Of a DNA stretch of 64,000 bases, positions 45,159-54,980 are shown in pieces (position 1 is the first letter of the stretch; every line of letters starts with the position of its first letter). Source of the DNA: Lentzea terrae (lineage in GTDB: Bacteria > Actinomycetota > Actinomycetes > Mycobacteriales > Pseudonocardiaceae); NCBI RefSeq assembly GCF_003265345.1, contig NZ_QFWW01000001.1:497639-561638 (forward strand), in the 5' to 3' direction. The position numbers and the translations under genes are program-made. A model generated the notes under the pieces. It did not search any database. It was not told the origin of the DNA and saw only the letters and a program-made list of their open reading frames with translations.

Positions 45159-45449
45159 GTAGGACCAGGTGGCACTGAGCGCCCAGCCGAACGTGTCACA
45201 AGGCCGCGTGGAGACCTGACCAGGTCCGACCAGAGGACCGTAAACGGTGTACACCGCACCGACCATCGCGTCGTAACAGGTCACCTTCACCCGCTGAACC
45301 TCGTTGGGACACGTTGAACTGCCCAAGCCGCGCTGGGTGCCGGGGTCGTAGTCCTGGTGCGCCGCCGAGCAACCCGGACCAGCGTGCGCCACCGGCGCCG
45401 GCAGGAGCGTCGCGCCTGCCGCAACCACCGCGATCATCAACTTCCGCAA
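45153..45449 (-). CDS. Small secreted cysteine-containing protein
   Basis: 98 residues from a TTG at 45449 with GGGGG upstream: a signal peptide (LMIAVVAAGATLLPAPVAHA) and a mature part of about 75 residues with four Cys, which could form two disulfides. No family recognised. Earlier in-frame starts would put an unrelated hydrophilic stretch before the signal peptide. Confidence 0.6.
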   Translation of the reverse strand: MRKLMIAVVAAGATLLPAPVAHAGPGCSAAHQDYDPGTQRGLGSSTCPNEVQRVKVTCYDAMVGAVYTVYGPLVGPGQVSTRPCDTFGWALSATWSYT

Positions 45450-45548
45450 GACAACCCCCAGGGTCTCAATCCGAATGCCCTTGAATCGAAGCGGACCCGG
45501 TGGAAGGTGCGAGGCCAAACGATGATCTTTGTCCGAAACCGGACAAGA

Positions 45549-46388
<840 letters not shown>

Positions 46389-47507
46389 TCAAACGCCCTT
46401 CTCAATGGCCGCACGCAGGTCCTCCCTGCGCAGCACACCCGCCGGGCGGCCTTCCAGATCGACGACGAGGAACTGCCACGCGGCCGTGCCCTGGACCCGT
46501 TCGACGATCTCCTCGCCGGGCTCGTCGGCGAGCAGCACGGTCTCGGGCAGGATCGGTTCGGCGGCCTGTTCCGCGGGCGCGAACGGACTGGCCGCGGCGA
46601 GCTTCCTGGCGGCTTCCGTGTCGAGCAGCCCGGCCGCGACACCATCGGCTCTCACGAGGACCACACCCCGTCCCGCCGACGTGCTCAGAGCGTCCGCGAC
46701 GGGGCTTTCCGCCGGCAGCTGCAGCACCGGGCGGATGAGATCGCTGAGGGTGACTCCAGCGGGCCACGTGCGGCGCCGTTCGCTCGCCAGTTCGCTCCTC
46801 GCGCCGGCGACGACGACCCACGCCGTGAGCGCGCATATGCCGAAGCGCAGCCACCGGTCGTCGGCGCCTTCCGCGACGCCGTAGAGCGCCCACGCCACAA
46901 GTGCGATGGCCACGGCGAAACCGCCGACCACGGCGACACGCGTGCCCGTCGCCCGTTGCCCCGTGGCGGCCCACACTCCCGCCCGGACGATCCGGCCGCC
47001 GTCCAGCGGAAGTCCCGGCAGCAGGTTGAAGATCGCGACGGCCACGTTCGCGGCGGCGATCTGGAAGACCAGCACCCACACGACATCGCCCGGTTCCATC
47101 ACGAACGCGCCGATGCCGAAGACGATCGCCAGCGCCACGGACACAAGCGGACCCGCGCCCGCGACGATGCCTTCGTGGCTGGGTTTGCCGGGCGTGCGCA
47201 TGATCTCGGACAGGCCGCCCAGCAGGTACAGGCGCAGCCGCCGGACCGGCAGGCCGAGCCGGAGCGCCGCGACGCAGTGGCCCAGCTCGTGCGCGAGCAC
47301 ACTCAGTCCCAGGAAGACCGCGAAGAGCGCGGCCAGCAGGAGGCCGATGCCGGGCGGGGTGCCGGGCGCGAGGTCGTCGACGAGCGGCGCGTAGAAGGCC
47401 ACCACGATCGCCGACCCGACCCACCACGACGGCGCGAGCAGCACGGGGATGCCCGCCACCCGGAACAGCAGCAGGCCGCCCTCTCGCTCACTGATCCGCG
47501 CGGCCAC
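46389..47507 (-). CDS. M50 (site-2-type) metalloprotease with CBS domains
   Basis: 372-residue intramembrane zinc protease. LAHELGH provides the zinc ligands His73 and His77 and catalytic Glu74; the third ligand is the Asp in NLLPGLPLDGGRIV. Six hydrophobic segments, then a C-terminal pair of CBS motifs (about 250-370) suggesting nucleotide control. Homologues of this SpoIVFB/Rip3 group cleave membrane proteins such as anti-sigma factors. The GTG at 47507 fits TACAGT 6 nt upstream; the frame is open further but the extension has no family match. Confidence 0.9.
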   Translation of the reverse strand: MAARISEREGGLLLFRVAGIPVLLAPSWWVGSAIVVAFYAPLVDDLAPGTPPGIGLLLAALFAVFLGLSVLAHELGHCVAALRLGLPVRRLRLYLLGGLSEIMRTPGKPSHEGIVAGAGPLVSVALAIVFGIGAFVMEPGDVVWVLVFQIAAANVAVAIFNLLPGLPLDGGRIVRAGVWAATGQRATGTRVAVVGGFAVAIALVAWALYGVAEGADDRWLRFGICALTAWVVVAGARSELASERRRTWPAGVTLSDLIRPVLQLPAESPVADALSTSAGRGVVLVRADGVAAGLLDTEAARKLAAASPFAPAEQAAEPILPETVLLADEPGEEIVERVQGTAAWQFLVVDLEGRPAGVLRREDLRAAIEKGV

Positions 47508-47513
47508 GGGTGC

Positions 47514-47519
47514 ACTGTA
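47514..47519 (-). promoter_or_regulatory. -10 box of the M50 protease/trmI unit
   Basis: TACAGT on the minus strand, 6 nt before GTG 47507. Confidence 0.5.
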
Positions 47520-47554
47520 AAGCCGCCGGTGTGATCTCGCGGTGTACCGGTTCG

Positions 47555-47735
47555 CTCGAGGTCGATGAAGGGCTCCTCCATCCACCTCACGTTTGGCGAT
47601 GAACCCTTCATCCACCTCGCCGGGCAAGATGCGCGCGGACGGGACCACGATCCGCGCTGAGCCACGATCCGCGCTGGGGCGGGACACGCGCGGCGTCGGG
47701 ATACGCGCGGCATCGGATCCCCACCACGCCGGGAC
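47555..47735. repeat. Short direct and inverted repeats in the intergenic region
   Basis: GATGAAGGG at 47561 is matched by CCCTTCATC about 40 bp downstream, CATCCACCTC occurs twice, CCACGATCCGCGCTG occurs twice (about 47645-47675) and ACGCGCGGC twice after that. No gene in this 254-bp stretch. Confidence 0.6.
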
Positions 47736-47761
47736 CCGGCTCGCCGGTGGCGCGCACGGAA

Positions 47762-47784
47762 TTGTCAGACCTCTGTCCTAGGGT
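47762..47784 (+). promoter_or_regulatory. PafBC-type (RecA-NDp) promoter of the RecB-like nuclease
   Basis: TTGTCAGAC, 8 bp, TAGGGT, then 7 nt to ATG 47792. It matches tTGTCRG..-N8-TAnnnT and predicts a leaderless mRNA. Confidence 0.85.
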
Positions 47785-47791
47785 GCGAACC

Positions 47792-48637
47792 ATGAGCACC
47801 ACGTTGCGCCGGCCCGCCCTGTCGCCGTCACGAGCCGGGGACTTCAAGCAGTGCCCGCTGCTCTACCGCTTCCGCGCGGTCGACCGCCTGCCGGAGAAGC
47901 CGACGAAGGCGCAGGTGCGCGGCACCGTGGTGCACGCCGTGCTCGAAGACCTCTTCGCCCTGCCCGCCGCGGACCGCGTACCGTCCCGCGCCCGCTCGCT
48001 CATCGCGCCCGCCTGGGAGCGCGTGAAGGCCGAACGCCCCGAGTTCTCGTCGTTGTTCGCGGCCGAGGGCAGCGACGAGGAGGCGCAGTGGCTGGAGTCC
48101 GCCTCCGCCCTGCTGGACGGCTACTTCGGCCTGGAGGACCCGCGTCGCCTCGAACCGGAGTCCCGCGAGCTGCTCGTCGAGTCCGAGCTGCCGTCCGGTG
48201 TGCTGCTGCGCGGCTACATCGACCGCGTCGACGTGGCCCCGACGGGGGAAATCCGGGTGGTGGACTACAAGACCGGTGCCGCGCCCCGCGAGGTCGGCGA
48301 GGCGAAGGCCTTGTTCCAGATGAAGTTCTACGCCCTGGTCCTGTGGAAGCTGCGCGGCGTGGTGCCGCGGCAGCTGCGGCTGATGTACCTGGCCGACCGC
48401 CAGGCTCTCGCCTACACGCCGGACGAGTCGGAGCTGGCCCGCTTCGAGCGCACCCTCGAAGCCATCTGGCAGGCGATCATGCGCGCGGCCCCGACCGGCG
48501 ACTTCCGCCCGTCCCCCAGCAGGCTCTGCGACTACTGCGACCACAAGGCGTTCTGCCCGGCGTTCGACGGCACGCCGCCGCCCTATCCCGGCTGGCCGGA
48601 GCCGGACGACACCGAACCCCTCCAGGACCGCGACTGA
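47792..48637 (+). CDS. RecB-family PD-(D/E)XK nuclease with Fe-S cysteines
   Basis: 281 residues. The nuclease motifs are the His in RGTVVHAVLEDL, the Asp in LRGYIDRVDV and VVDYKTG. Cys21 in KQCPLLY and a C-terminal CDYCDHKAFC cluster give the four-Cys pattern of AddB/Cas4-like iron-sulfur nucleases. A single-strand exonuclease role in DNA repair is likely. Its promoter is of the DNA-damage type. An upstream start at 47747 would lie before the promoter and is rejected. The stop overlaps the thioesterase ATG by one base. Confidence 0.93.
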   Translation: MSTTLRRPALSPSRAGDFKQCPLLYRFRAVDRLPEKPTKAQVRGTVVHAVLEDLFALPAADRVPSRARSLIAPAWERVKAERPEFSSLFAAEGSDEEAQWLESASALLDGYFGLEDPRRLEPESRELLVESELPSGVLLRGYIDRVDVAPTGEIRVVDYKTGAAPREVGEAKALFQMKFYALVLWKLRGVVPRQLRLMYLADRQALAYTPDESELARFERTLEAIWQAIMRAAPTGDFRPSPSRLCDYCDHKAFCPAFDGTPPPYPGWPEPDDTEPLQDRD

Positions 48638-49401
48638 TGCCCGCCTTCTACGAACCGCTCGGCGACAACGTCTTCCGCTCGACCGAGCACACCGTCGGCC
48701 CGTGGGGCCCGGACAGCCAGCACCTCGGCCCGCCGTCCGCGCTGCTGGTGCGGTCACTGCTGGCGATGAACACGCCGTCGCTGTCCCGCGTCACGTTCGA
48801 GGTGCTCGGGCCGGTGCCGGTCGCCGACCTCACGGTGTCCACTTCGGTCGAACGTCCCGGCCGCTCGGTGGAACTGCTGTCCGCCACGCTGGCGCACGAA
48901 GGCCGCGTGGCCCTGACCGCGCGGGCGTGGCACATCGTCGGCTCGGACACCACCGCGGTGGCCGGCGGCTCGGGCGCTCCGCTCGCACCACCCGAAGACG
49001 CCGTGCCGATGGAGATCCCGGACCACTGGTCGGGCGGCTACCTGGCCGCCGTCGAGTGGCTCTCGCTCTCCGGCGGCATCTTCACGCCGGGCGACGCCCA
49101 GGTGTGGGCCCGGCCCCGCGTCGACGTCGTCGAAGGCTCCGAGACCTCACCGCTGGAACGCCTCTTCAGCGTCGTCGACTCGGCCAGCGGCGTCTCGTCG
49201 CGTGTGGACATTCGCAAGTGGTATGCGATCAACACCGACCTGACCGTCCACCTGCACCGCCAGCCCGTCGGCGACTGGGTCGGGATGGACGCCCGCACGA
49301 CCATCGGGCCGGGCGGCGTCGGGATCGCGACGAGCGTGGTGCACGACGTCGAGGGGCCGGTGGGGACGACGGCACAGGCGCTGTTCGTGCGGGAGCGTTG
49401 A
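48637..49401 (+). CDS. Acyl-CoA thioesterase family protein
   Basis: 254 residues with a double hot-dog arrangement: first half HTVGPWGPDSQHLGPPSALLVRSLLA and VTFEVLGPVPVADLTVSTSVERPGRSVELLSATLAHEGRVALTARAW; second half NTDLTVHLHRQPVGDWVGMDARTTIGPGGVGIATSVVHD. This is the TesB/4HBT_3-like family acting on acyl-CoAs; the substrate is unknown. ATG 48637 overlaps the nuclease stop. Confidence 0.85.
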   Translation: MPAFYEPLGDNVFRSTEHTVGPWGPDSQHLGPPSALLVRSLLAMNTPSLSRVTFEVLGPVPVADLTVSTSVERPGRSVELLSATLAHEGRVALTARAWHIVGSDTTAVAGGSGAPLAPPEDAVPMEIPDHWSGGYLAAVEWLSLSGGIFTPGDAQVWARPRVDVVEGSETSPLERLFSVVDSASGVSSRVDIRKWYAINTDLTVHLHRQPVGDWVGMDARTTIGPGGVGIATSVVHDVEGPVGTTAQALFVRER

Positions 49402-49402
49402 G

Positions 49403-50236
49403 TCAGCGGGAGAACTCGAGCCGGGTGGTGGCGTCGTCGCGCAGCACCACGACGACGCCGTCGCTCCTGGTCCACGCGTCGGTCACGAGGAAGTACTTGC
49501 CGCCGGTGTTCTCCAGCAGCCGCAGCCCGGAGTACCGGTAGCGGTAGCGCGACTTGTCGCCGTCGAGCGGTTCCTCCCGCACGCCGGTGATGTGCATCCG
49601 TTCCTGGCTGAACACGGTCACCGCGGGCGCAAGTGCCGGCTCGAACTCGTCCGCGAGGCGCTGGCCGTCCACGTGGGCGTAGTTCAGCGCGGCCCAAAAG
49701 AGGGTCAGCACCCCGGCGGCCACCGCGAACAACCGGACCTTCGGCCAGTCCCACCCGCGCCGCCCGGTCGACTCGATCACGTAGCAGGACAACAGGATCC
49801 CGCCGCCGACGGACAGCGGGAACGCGTAGAAGCTCGCGACCGGCCACACGTAGCCGAACCCGACCACCAGCAGCGGCAGGATCAACCAGGACCACGCCAG
49901 CCACCCGGTGGCGAGCCGGCGGCCCACGACGACCGGCCGCAGGCGCGGCTCCAGCCACAACCACGCCAGGCCGGCCACCACGACCACCGCCAGCAACGTG
50001 AACACGGGAGCGATGCTGCGCAGCAGGTAGTCCGCGTTGGACATGCCGAGGATGTTGCTCTCGATGCCCAGCGCAGTGGCCTGCGTCGCGCTGCGCTTCC
50101 ACCCGAACGCCACCAGCAGACCGGTGATCACGGTGACGTTGGCCAGCACCGCGCCGATCTTGCGCAGCGCGTCGTGCTGGTCCGTCGCCGGCTCCGGCCG
50201 CTTCTGCCTGGGAGGCAAGCGCTTGGGCGTCCTCAT
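49403..50236 (-). CDS. Multi-pass membrane protein of unknown function
   Basis: 277 residues with about five hydrophobic helices (VTVITGLLVAFGW, LLAVVVVAGLAWLWL, LILPLLVVGFGYVW, FPLSVGGGILLSCYVI, LFAVAAGVLTLFWAALNY) and a 90-residue soluble C-terminus. No family recognised. Its ATG overlaps the lipoprotein stop by 4 bp, so the two probably work together in the envelope. The stop is 1 bp from the convergent thioesterase stop. Confidence 0.7.
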   Translation of the reverse strand: MRTPKRLPPRQKRPEPATDQHDALRKIGAVLANVTVITGLLVAFGWKRSATQATALGIESNILGMSNADYLLRSIAPVFTLLAVVVVAGLAWLWLEPRLRPVVVGRRLATGWLAWSWLILPLLVVGFGYVWPVASFYAFPLSVGGGILLSCYVIESTGRRGWDWPKVRLFAVAAGVLTLFWAALNYAHVDGQRLADEFEPALAPAVTVFSQERMHITGVREEPLDGDKSRYRYRYSGLRLLENTGGKYFLVTDAWTRSDGVVVVLRDDATTRLEFSR

Positions 50237-50901
50237 GACGACGACGTCCGTGTGGTCGGCGAAGTGGTCGTAGTGCCCTCGATGACGTCCGTGCGCGGAT
50301 CGTCCCTCTCGGACGGCTCATCCACCAGCCACTGCGGAACCGCGCCCGGTGTGCAGCGCACCGACTCCTGCGCGACCTGGTCGAGCACGCTGCGCACGGC
50401 ACGAATCGTCGCGCAGTCGACCTCGGCCGTCCCGTCGGTGCCCTGATGCGTCTGCAGCCCCAACGCGACAGCCTTGGCGAACATCGACCGGGCGCTGACC
50501 GTCCTGCCCTCGCACAAGTCGATCGCCGCCTGGTACAGCGGGACGTTGCGCGGTGACCTGAGGCTGTTCCAGTTCTCGTCCAACGCCACCTGCGCCGTGT
50601 CGCAGGCCTTCGCCACGAGCAGGTAGTAGATCTCGTTCTCGGGGTTCTGCGGCGATGACGGTCCCTGCGGCAGATTCCAGCCGTACTGCCGCTTCGTCGT
50701 GACGACGGTCGTCTTCTTCTGCGGCGGCGTCGTAGTCGTCGTGCGTTCAGGCGGTTGCGTCTGTTGAGTCGTGTTCGTGGTGGTCGTCGTCGGCGGCGTC
50801 GGACCGCCGGCGGTGTTGGCCCGCCCGGACAGCGCGCCACTGCCGCATCCGGCGAGCACCAGCACGAGTGTGAGCGGAATGATCCTGCGGTAGCCGTCCA
50901 T
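50233..50901 (-). CDS. Lipoprotein of unknown function
   Basis: 222 residues with a lipobox (LVLVLAGC) at residues 13-20, then a Thr/Pro/Gln-rich linker of about 45 residues and a folded domain with four Cys. No family recognised. Start at ATG 50901; GTG codons nine or more bases upstream are alternatives. Coupled to the membrane protein downstream. Confidence 0.7.
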   Translation of the reverse strand: MDGYRRIIPLTLVLVLAGCGSGALSGRANTAGGPTPPTTTTTNTTQQTQPPERTTTTTPPQKKTTVVTTKRQYGWNLPQGPSSPQNPENEIYYLLVAKACDTAQVALDENWNSLRSPRNVPLYQAAIDLCEGRTVSARSMFAKAVALGLQTHQGTDGTAEVDCATIRAVRSVLDQVAQESVRCTPGAVPQWLVDEPSERDDPRTDVIEGTTTTSPTTRTSSS

Positions 50902-50985
50902 CGCGACCACCACCCTTTCCTCGGTAGCGATTGCTAAGAGGGATGGGCGCGGCCCCGTGATACAGGGCGTACCGTCAACGGGACT

Positions 50986-51603
50986 GTGAAGAGGTTCGCG
51001 AACCGGCAGGAGGCGGGCCGCGCCCTGGCCGCGCGACTCGCGGGCCACGCCTGGCACGAACCGCTCGTCCTCGGCCTGCCCCGCGGCGGAGTCCCGGTGG
51101 CCAAAGAGGTGGCGACAAAGCTGAACGCCGAGCTCGATGTCGTGGTGGCGCGCAAGATCGGCGCCCCTGGCCACCCCGAGTACGGCGTCGGCGCGGTCAC
51201 GGCCGACAGCGAGCCCATCTACGACCCGAGCGTCTTGAGAGCCCTGAACCTCACCGAGGAACAGCTGGCCGGCACCTGCGACGAAGAGCGCAAGGAAGCC
51301 GGCCGGCGCACCAGCCTGTACCGCAAGGACCGGCCACCGCTGCAGATCAACGACCGCGACGTCATCGTCATCGACGACGGCCTGGCCACCGGCGTCACGG
51401 CGAAAGCGGCACTGCACTGGATCGCCCGGCACGAGCCGCGCAGCCTGACCGTGGCCGTCCCGGTCGCCGCGAAGGAGTCGATCAGGACGTTCCGGACACC
51501 GGTGATCGCCGTCCTGGTGCCGCGGCACTTCGGCGCGGTCAGCCGCTGGTACGACCTGTTCGATCAGACCACGGACGACGAGGTGCTCAGGGCGCTGGAG
51601 TAG
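50986..51603 (+). CDS. Phosphoribosyltransferase-family protein
   Basis: 205 residues. The PRPP-binding loop appears as DVIVIDDGLATGVTAKAAL and the N-terminal part has LVLGLPRGGVPVAKEVA, the typical start of actinobacterial PRTase-like proteins often annotated only as phosphoribosyltransferase. Base specificity unknown. Its last 40 bases overlap the convergent monooxygenase gene. Confidence 0.85.
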   Translation: MKRFANRQEAGRALAARLAGHAWHEPLVLGLPRGGVPVAKEVATKLNAELDVVVARKIGAPGHPEYGVGAVTADSEPIYDPSVLRALNLTEEQLAGTCDEERKEAGRRTSLYRKDRPPLQINDRDVIVIDDGLATGVTAKAALHWIARHEPRSLTVAVPVAAKESIRTFRTPVIAVLVPRHFGAVSRWYDLFDQTTDDEVLRALE

Positions 51604-51875
51604 TGCTCCACCACCGGGAACGGCGAGTAGAACTTGTGCAGCAGCGCAGACCATTGGGCGTACGACGGCCCCTGCCGGAAGCCGACCGTGTGCGCCTCGA
51701 CCGACTCCCACCGCACCAGCAGCAGGTAGCGCGAGGGCGTCTCGAACGACCGCAACAGCTCCAGGCCGAGGAAGCCCGGCGAGGCGGAGATCAGCTCCCG
51801 CGCCTCGCCGAACGCCCACTCGAAGTCGGTCTCCTGGCCCGCCACCACGTCCAGGACGGCGTGCTCCAGGATCAC
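51564..51875 (-). CDS. Antibiotic biosynthesis monooxygenase-domain protein
   Basis: 103-residue ferredoxin-like fold of the ABM/heme-degrading group: [57 protein letters not shown]. Often a heme or quinone-handling dimeric enzyme; role unknown. Its ATG overlaps the hisG stop by 4 bp. Confidence 0.82.
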   Translation of the reverse strand: MILEHAVLDVVAGQETDFEWAFGEARELISASPGFLGLELLRSFETPSRYLLLVRWESVEAHTVGFRQGPSYAQWSALLHKFYSPFPVVEHYSSALSTSSSVV

Positions 51876-52732
51876 AGGCGGCAGAACCTGATGTCCGAGG
51901 CCAGCACGGCCTTGGCACCGATCGCGGCCAGCTCGTCCATCACCTGGTTCGCCTCCTTGCGCGACACCATCGCCCGCACGGCCACCCAGTTGTCGTCGGC
52001 CAGCGGCGCCACGGTCGGCGACTCGAGGCCCGGCGTGAGGCCGATCGCCCGGTCCAGGATCGAGCGCGGGCAGTCGTAGTCGAGCATCAGGTACTGCTGC
52101 GCGAACACGACGCCCTGCAGGCGGGCCGTCAGCTGCTTCTTGGCGGCGGTGAGCTCGGAGCCGGCCCGGTGCACCATGACCGCCTCGGACTCGCAGATCG
52201 GGTCGCCGAACGGCACCAGGTCGTGCTGGCGCAGGGTGCGGCCGGAGCCCACCACGTCGGCGATCAGGTCGGCCACGCCGAGCTGGATCGAGATCTCCAC
52301 GGCACCGTCGAGGCGGATCACCTTGGCCGTGATGCCGCGGGCCCTGAGGTCGCGGCCCACGAGCTTCGGGTAGGCGGTGGCCAGGGTCTTGCCCTCGATG
52401 TCCTCGACCTTCCAGTCGGTGCCCTTGGGACCGGCGTAGCGGAAGGTGGAGGCGCCGAAGCCCAGCGCCAGCAGCTCCTCGACCGACGAGCCGTTGTCGT
52501 CGGCGCCGGAGTCGGCGGCCAGGTCGCGGCCGGTGATGCCGAGATCGAGGTCACCGGACGCCACGTAGATCGCGATGTCCTTGGGGCGCAGGAAGAAGAA
52601 CTCGACGTCGTTGTTCGGGTCGAGCACGGTGAGGTCGCGCGGCTCGTGCCGCTGCCGGTAGCCGGCCTCGGTCAGCATGGCGGAGGCGCGTTCGGCGAGC
52701 GCGCCCTTGTTCGGGACTGCTACGCGCAGCAT
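51872..52732 (-). CDS. hisG: ATP phosphoribosyltransferase (long form)
   Basis: 286 residues. First enzyme of histidine biosynthesis, joining ATP and [28 protein letters not shown] opens the catalytic domain, DLGITGRDL and [19 protein letters not shown] carry the PRPP site, and the C-terminal regulatory domain ([38 protein letters not shown]) marks the histidine-inhibited hexameric long form. 13 bp after hisE. Confidence 0.97.
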   Translation of the reverse strand: MLRVAVPNKGALAERASAMLTEAGYRQRHEPRDLTVLDPNNDVEFFFLRPKDIAIYVASGDLDLGITGRDLAADSGADDNGSSVEELLALGFGASTFRYAGPKGTDWKVEDIEGKTLATAYPKLVGRDLRARGITAKVIRLDGAVEISIQLGVADLIADVVGSGRTLRQHDLVPFGDPICESEAVMVHRAGSELTAAKKQLTARLQGVVFAQQYLMLDYDCPRSILDRAIGLTPGLESPTVAPLADDNWVAVRAMVSRKEANQVMDELAAIGAKAVLASDIRFCRL

Positions 52733-52745
52733 GTGAATGTCTCCG

Positions 52746-53009
52746 TCAGAGGTACTTGTAGACGTCGTCGAGGGTCAGGCCGCGGCCCAGCATCAGCACC
52801 TGGAGGCGGTACAGCAGTTGCGAGATCTCTTCTGCGAGCTTCTCGTCGGACTCGTACTCGGCGGCGATCCAGACCTCGCCCGCCTCCTCCAGGACCTTCT
52901 TGCCCTGCGCATGGACGCCGGCCTCGAGCGCTGCGACGGTGCCGGAACCTGCCGGCTTGGTGGCGGCTCGTTCGGTCAGTTCGGCGAACAGGGAGTCGAA
53001 GGTCTTCAC
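52746..53009 (-). CDS. hisE: Phosphoribosyl-ATP diphosphatase
   Basis: 87 residues. Second histidine-pathway step, hydrolysing PR-ATP to PR-AMP. The MazG-like helical fold has [37 protein letters not shown] with its metal-binding Glu/Asp residues. hisE-hisG is the usual actinobacterial pair; hisI is separate. Confidence 0.97.
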   Translation of the reverse strand: MKTFDSLFAELTERAATKPAGSGTVAALEAGVHAQGKKVLEEAGEVWIAAEYESDEKLAEEISQLLYRLQVLMLGRGLTLDDVYKYL

Positions 53010-53115
53010 GGCACGATCCTCCCATCCCCGGCACCCCCGTCCACACCGCGGTCACATCTGTTTCAGCCAGTGGACGTGATCTGTCCTGCATGGACACCCG
53101 GTACGGTGAATTCTC

Positions 53116-53766
53116 GTGTCGGAGTTCGCGGAGGTCCTCGAAGCGCTGCGCCGGGTGCGCGGCATCAACCCGTTCTTCGCGCTCGACGTGGGCCGTCCGG
53201 ACGAGACGTGGCAGCCCGGAACGGCACTGCTGGAGGGCCCGGCGCTCAAAACCACCATCGACGCGATCGCGACCCGGTACCACGCGACGGAACCACGCGT
53301 CGCGGCCAGCCTGTTCTTCCTCAGCTACACCGCCCGGCTGCTCAGCCCGCTCACCGCGGCGAACCTCCCGATCGACGTCCGGCCGGAGAACCTGTGGTGG
53401 CACCACGACAGCGCGAACGGCCTGAGCGTCCGCATCGACCAGCCGCGACTGGGCCCGACGGCTGCCGAAGCACTCGAACCGGTGGTGGAAGCGGTGCAAC
53501 GCGTCGCACCGGTGGCGAGCGGATTGTTGTGGGGCAACGCGATGTCGAACATCGCGGGCGCGCTGAAAATGGTTGTTCGCGCACGGATGCTCACGGCCGA
53601 GGAAGCGGAACTGCGCGGTTCGCGGTTGATGAGCGCACCACCGTTCGAACAGGCGGGGGAATTCCTCGCCATCCCCGGCGAGCTCGGGTTCATGCGCAGG
53701 AGCTGCTGCCTTTACTACCGCGTCGCCGCAGGTGGGAAGTGCGGCGACTGTCCGCTCGGGAAGTGA
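53116..53766 (+). CDS. FhuF-like [2Fe-2S] siderophore-iron reductase
   Basis: 216 residues ending with SCCLYYRVAAGGKCGDCPL, the C-C-x10-C-x2-C arrangement that binds a [2Fe-2S] cluster in FhuF proteins, which reduce ferric siderophores in the cytoplasm. The first 190 residues are helical and variable. GTG start with TACGGT 8 nt upstream. Standalone; transcribed toward the cobalamin riboswitch. Confidence 0.85.
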   Translation: MSEFAEVLEALRRVRGINPFFALDVGRPDETWQPGTALLEGPALKTTIDAIATRYHATEPRVAASLFFLSYTARLLSPLTAANLPIDVRPENLWWHHDSANGLSVRIDQPRLGPTAAEALEPVVEAVQRVAPVASGLLWGNAMSNIAGALKMVVRARMLTAEEAELRGSRLMSAPPFEQAGEFLAIPGELGFMRRSCCLYYRVAAGGKCGDCPLGK

Positions 53767-53811
53767 CGAACACGACAACTCTTATGGCCGGTTGTGTTTA
53801 AGCCACCGATC

Positions 53812-53985
53812 AACTTACGGTGCACGCGCCGCAGTGACGGGAAGCCGGTGAAAATCCGGCGCGGTCCTCGCCACTGTGACCGGGAAGCGATCCCCGCCGA
53901 GCACGTCACTGGCACCCGAAAGGGCGCTGGGAAGACGCGGGGGCAGCGTTGATCCGGGAGTCAGGAGACCGGCTGCGGCGCCGCA
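53812..53985 (+). promoter_or_regulatory. Cobalamin riboswitch
   Basis: Conserved pieces occur in order: GTGACGGGAAGCCGGTGAAA near 53834, CCACTGTGACCGGGAAG near 53871, ACCCGAAAGGGCGCTGGGAAG near 53914, and the B12 box AGTCAGGAGACCGGCT at 53959-53974. It lies 40-50 nt before cbtB and should repress cbtBA when adenosylcobalamin is plentiful. Confidence 0.95.
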
Positions 53986-54024
53986 AGGAGAGTTGACCTT
54001 CCACGAGGTATGGAGGAGCCCGTC

Positions 54025-54213
54025 ATGACGAGCCCCGCAGCACATCTGTCCGCCGTCCGCGTGCCCAAATGGGCCTTCGCCGTCGCTTTGCTCGGCCTGA
54101 TCGTCACGTACCTGGTCCTGCAGGAGAACGGCCTCGCGCTCGGTGCGAGCTCGGAGCTGCTGCACGAGTTCTTCCACGACGGCCGGCACGCACTCGGCGT
54201 CCCGTGCCACTGA
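54025..54213 (+). CDS. cbtB: Cobalt transporter subunit CbtB
   Basis: 62 residues: one transmembrane helix (WAFAVALLGLIVTYLVLQ) and a His-rich C-terminus (LLHEFFHDGRHALGVPCH) typical of CbtB, proposed to bind cobalt. ATG 54025 has GGAGGAG upstream; the ATG at 54010 lies before that site and is less likely. Directly under the cobalamin riboswitch and 20 bp before cbtA. Confidence 0.92.
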   Translation: MTSPAAHLSAVRVPKWAFAVALLGLIVTYLVLQENGLALGASSELLHEFFHDGRHALGVPCH

Positions 54214-54233
54214 GCTGATCCCAGACCAAGCAC

Positions 54234-54980
54234 ATGACGACGTACAAGTCCCTTGCGCTGCGAGGGATCGCGGCGGGCGGCATCGCCGGTGTCGCCTCCG
54301 CGCTCGTGCAACTGCTGGTGACCGAGATCCCGATCAGGGCCGCGCTCGCGGTCGAGGAGGCTCGGGAGCCCGCCGGTGACGGCCATTCCCACGGCGGAGA
54401 AGAGCTGGTCAGCCGTGGCGGCCAGGTCGTGGGCGGCATGCTCGCCGTGGTCATCGTCGGCATCGCGGTCGGGCTCGTGTTCGCCACGGCCTACGCGCTG
54501 TCGAAGCGGTGGTTCGCCGACCGCTCGCCGTTCAGCCGCAGCTTCGCGTTGGGTGCCGCGGTGTTCGGGGCCGTGGCGCTGCTGCCGTGGCTGAAGTACC
54601 CGGCCAACCCGCCGGCCGTGGGCGACCCGGAGACGGTGAACTACCGCACCGCGCTGTACCTCGGTGTGGTGGCGGCCGGTCTGGTGATCGTCTGGGGCGC
54701 GAGCTGGCTCGCCGAGCGGCTCCAGGCCCAGACGCAGCCCGTCCGGGTCACCGCGGTGCTGCTCGCGGTGGCCGCGGCCGTCGCGGTGGTGCTGGTGGCG
54801 TTCCCCGCGCCGCCGGACACGATCCCCGCGGACATGCCGGTGAACGTGCTGTGGCAGTTCCGCCTCAGCTCGCTCGCCCAGCTGGCCACGCTCTACGTCG
54901 GTCTCGGCGTGGTGTTCGGCCTGCTGATCGACCCGGCCACGCGCAGGAACAAGGCCTCCGAGAAGGCCGCAGTCGCCTGA
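54234..54980 (+). CDS. cbtA: Cobalt transporter subunit CbtA
   Basis: 248 residues with five to six transmembrane helices; a GDGHSHGGEE loop after the first helix is a probable cobalt-binding site. CbtA and CbtB are predicted to take up cobalt for cobalamin synthesis. The stop lies inside a perfect bidirectional terminator. The B12-dependent metH further right is a likely consumer. Confidence 0.92.
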   Translation: MTTYKSLALRGIAAGGIAGVASALVQLLVTEIPIRAALAVEEAREPAGDGHSHGGEELVSRGGQVVGGMLAVVIVGIAVGLVFATAYALSKRWFADRSPFSRSFALGAAVFGAVALLPWLKYPANPPAVGDPETVNYRTALYLGVVAAGLVIVWGASWLAERLQAQTQPVRVTAVLLAVAAAVAVVLVAFPAPPDTIPADMPVNVLWQFRLSSLAQLATLYVGLGVVFGLLIDPATRRNKASEKAAVA

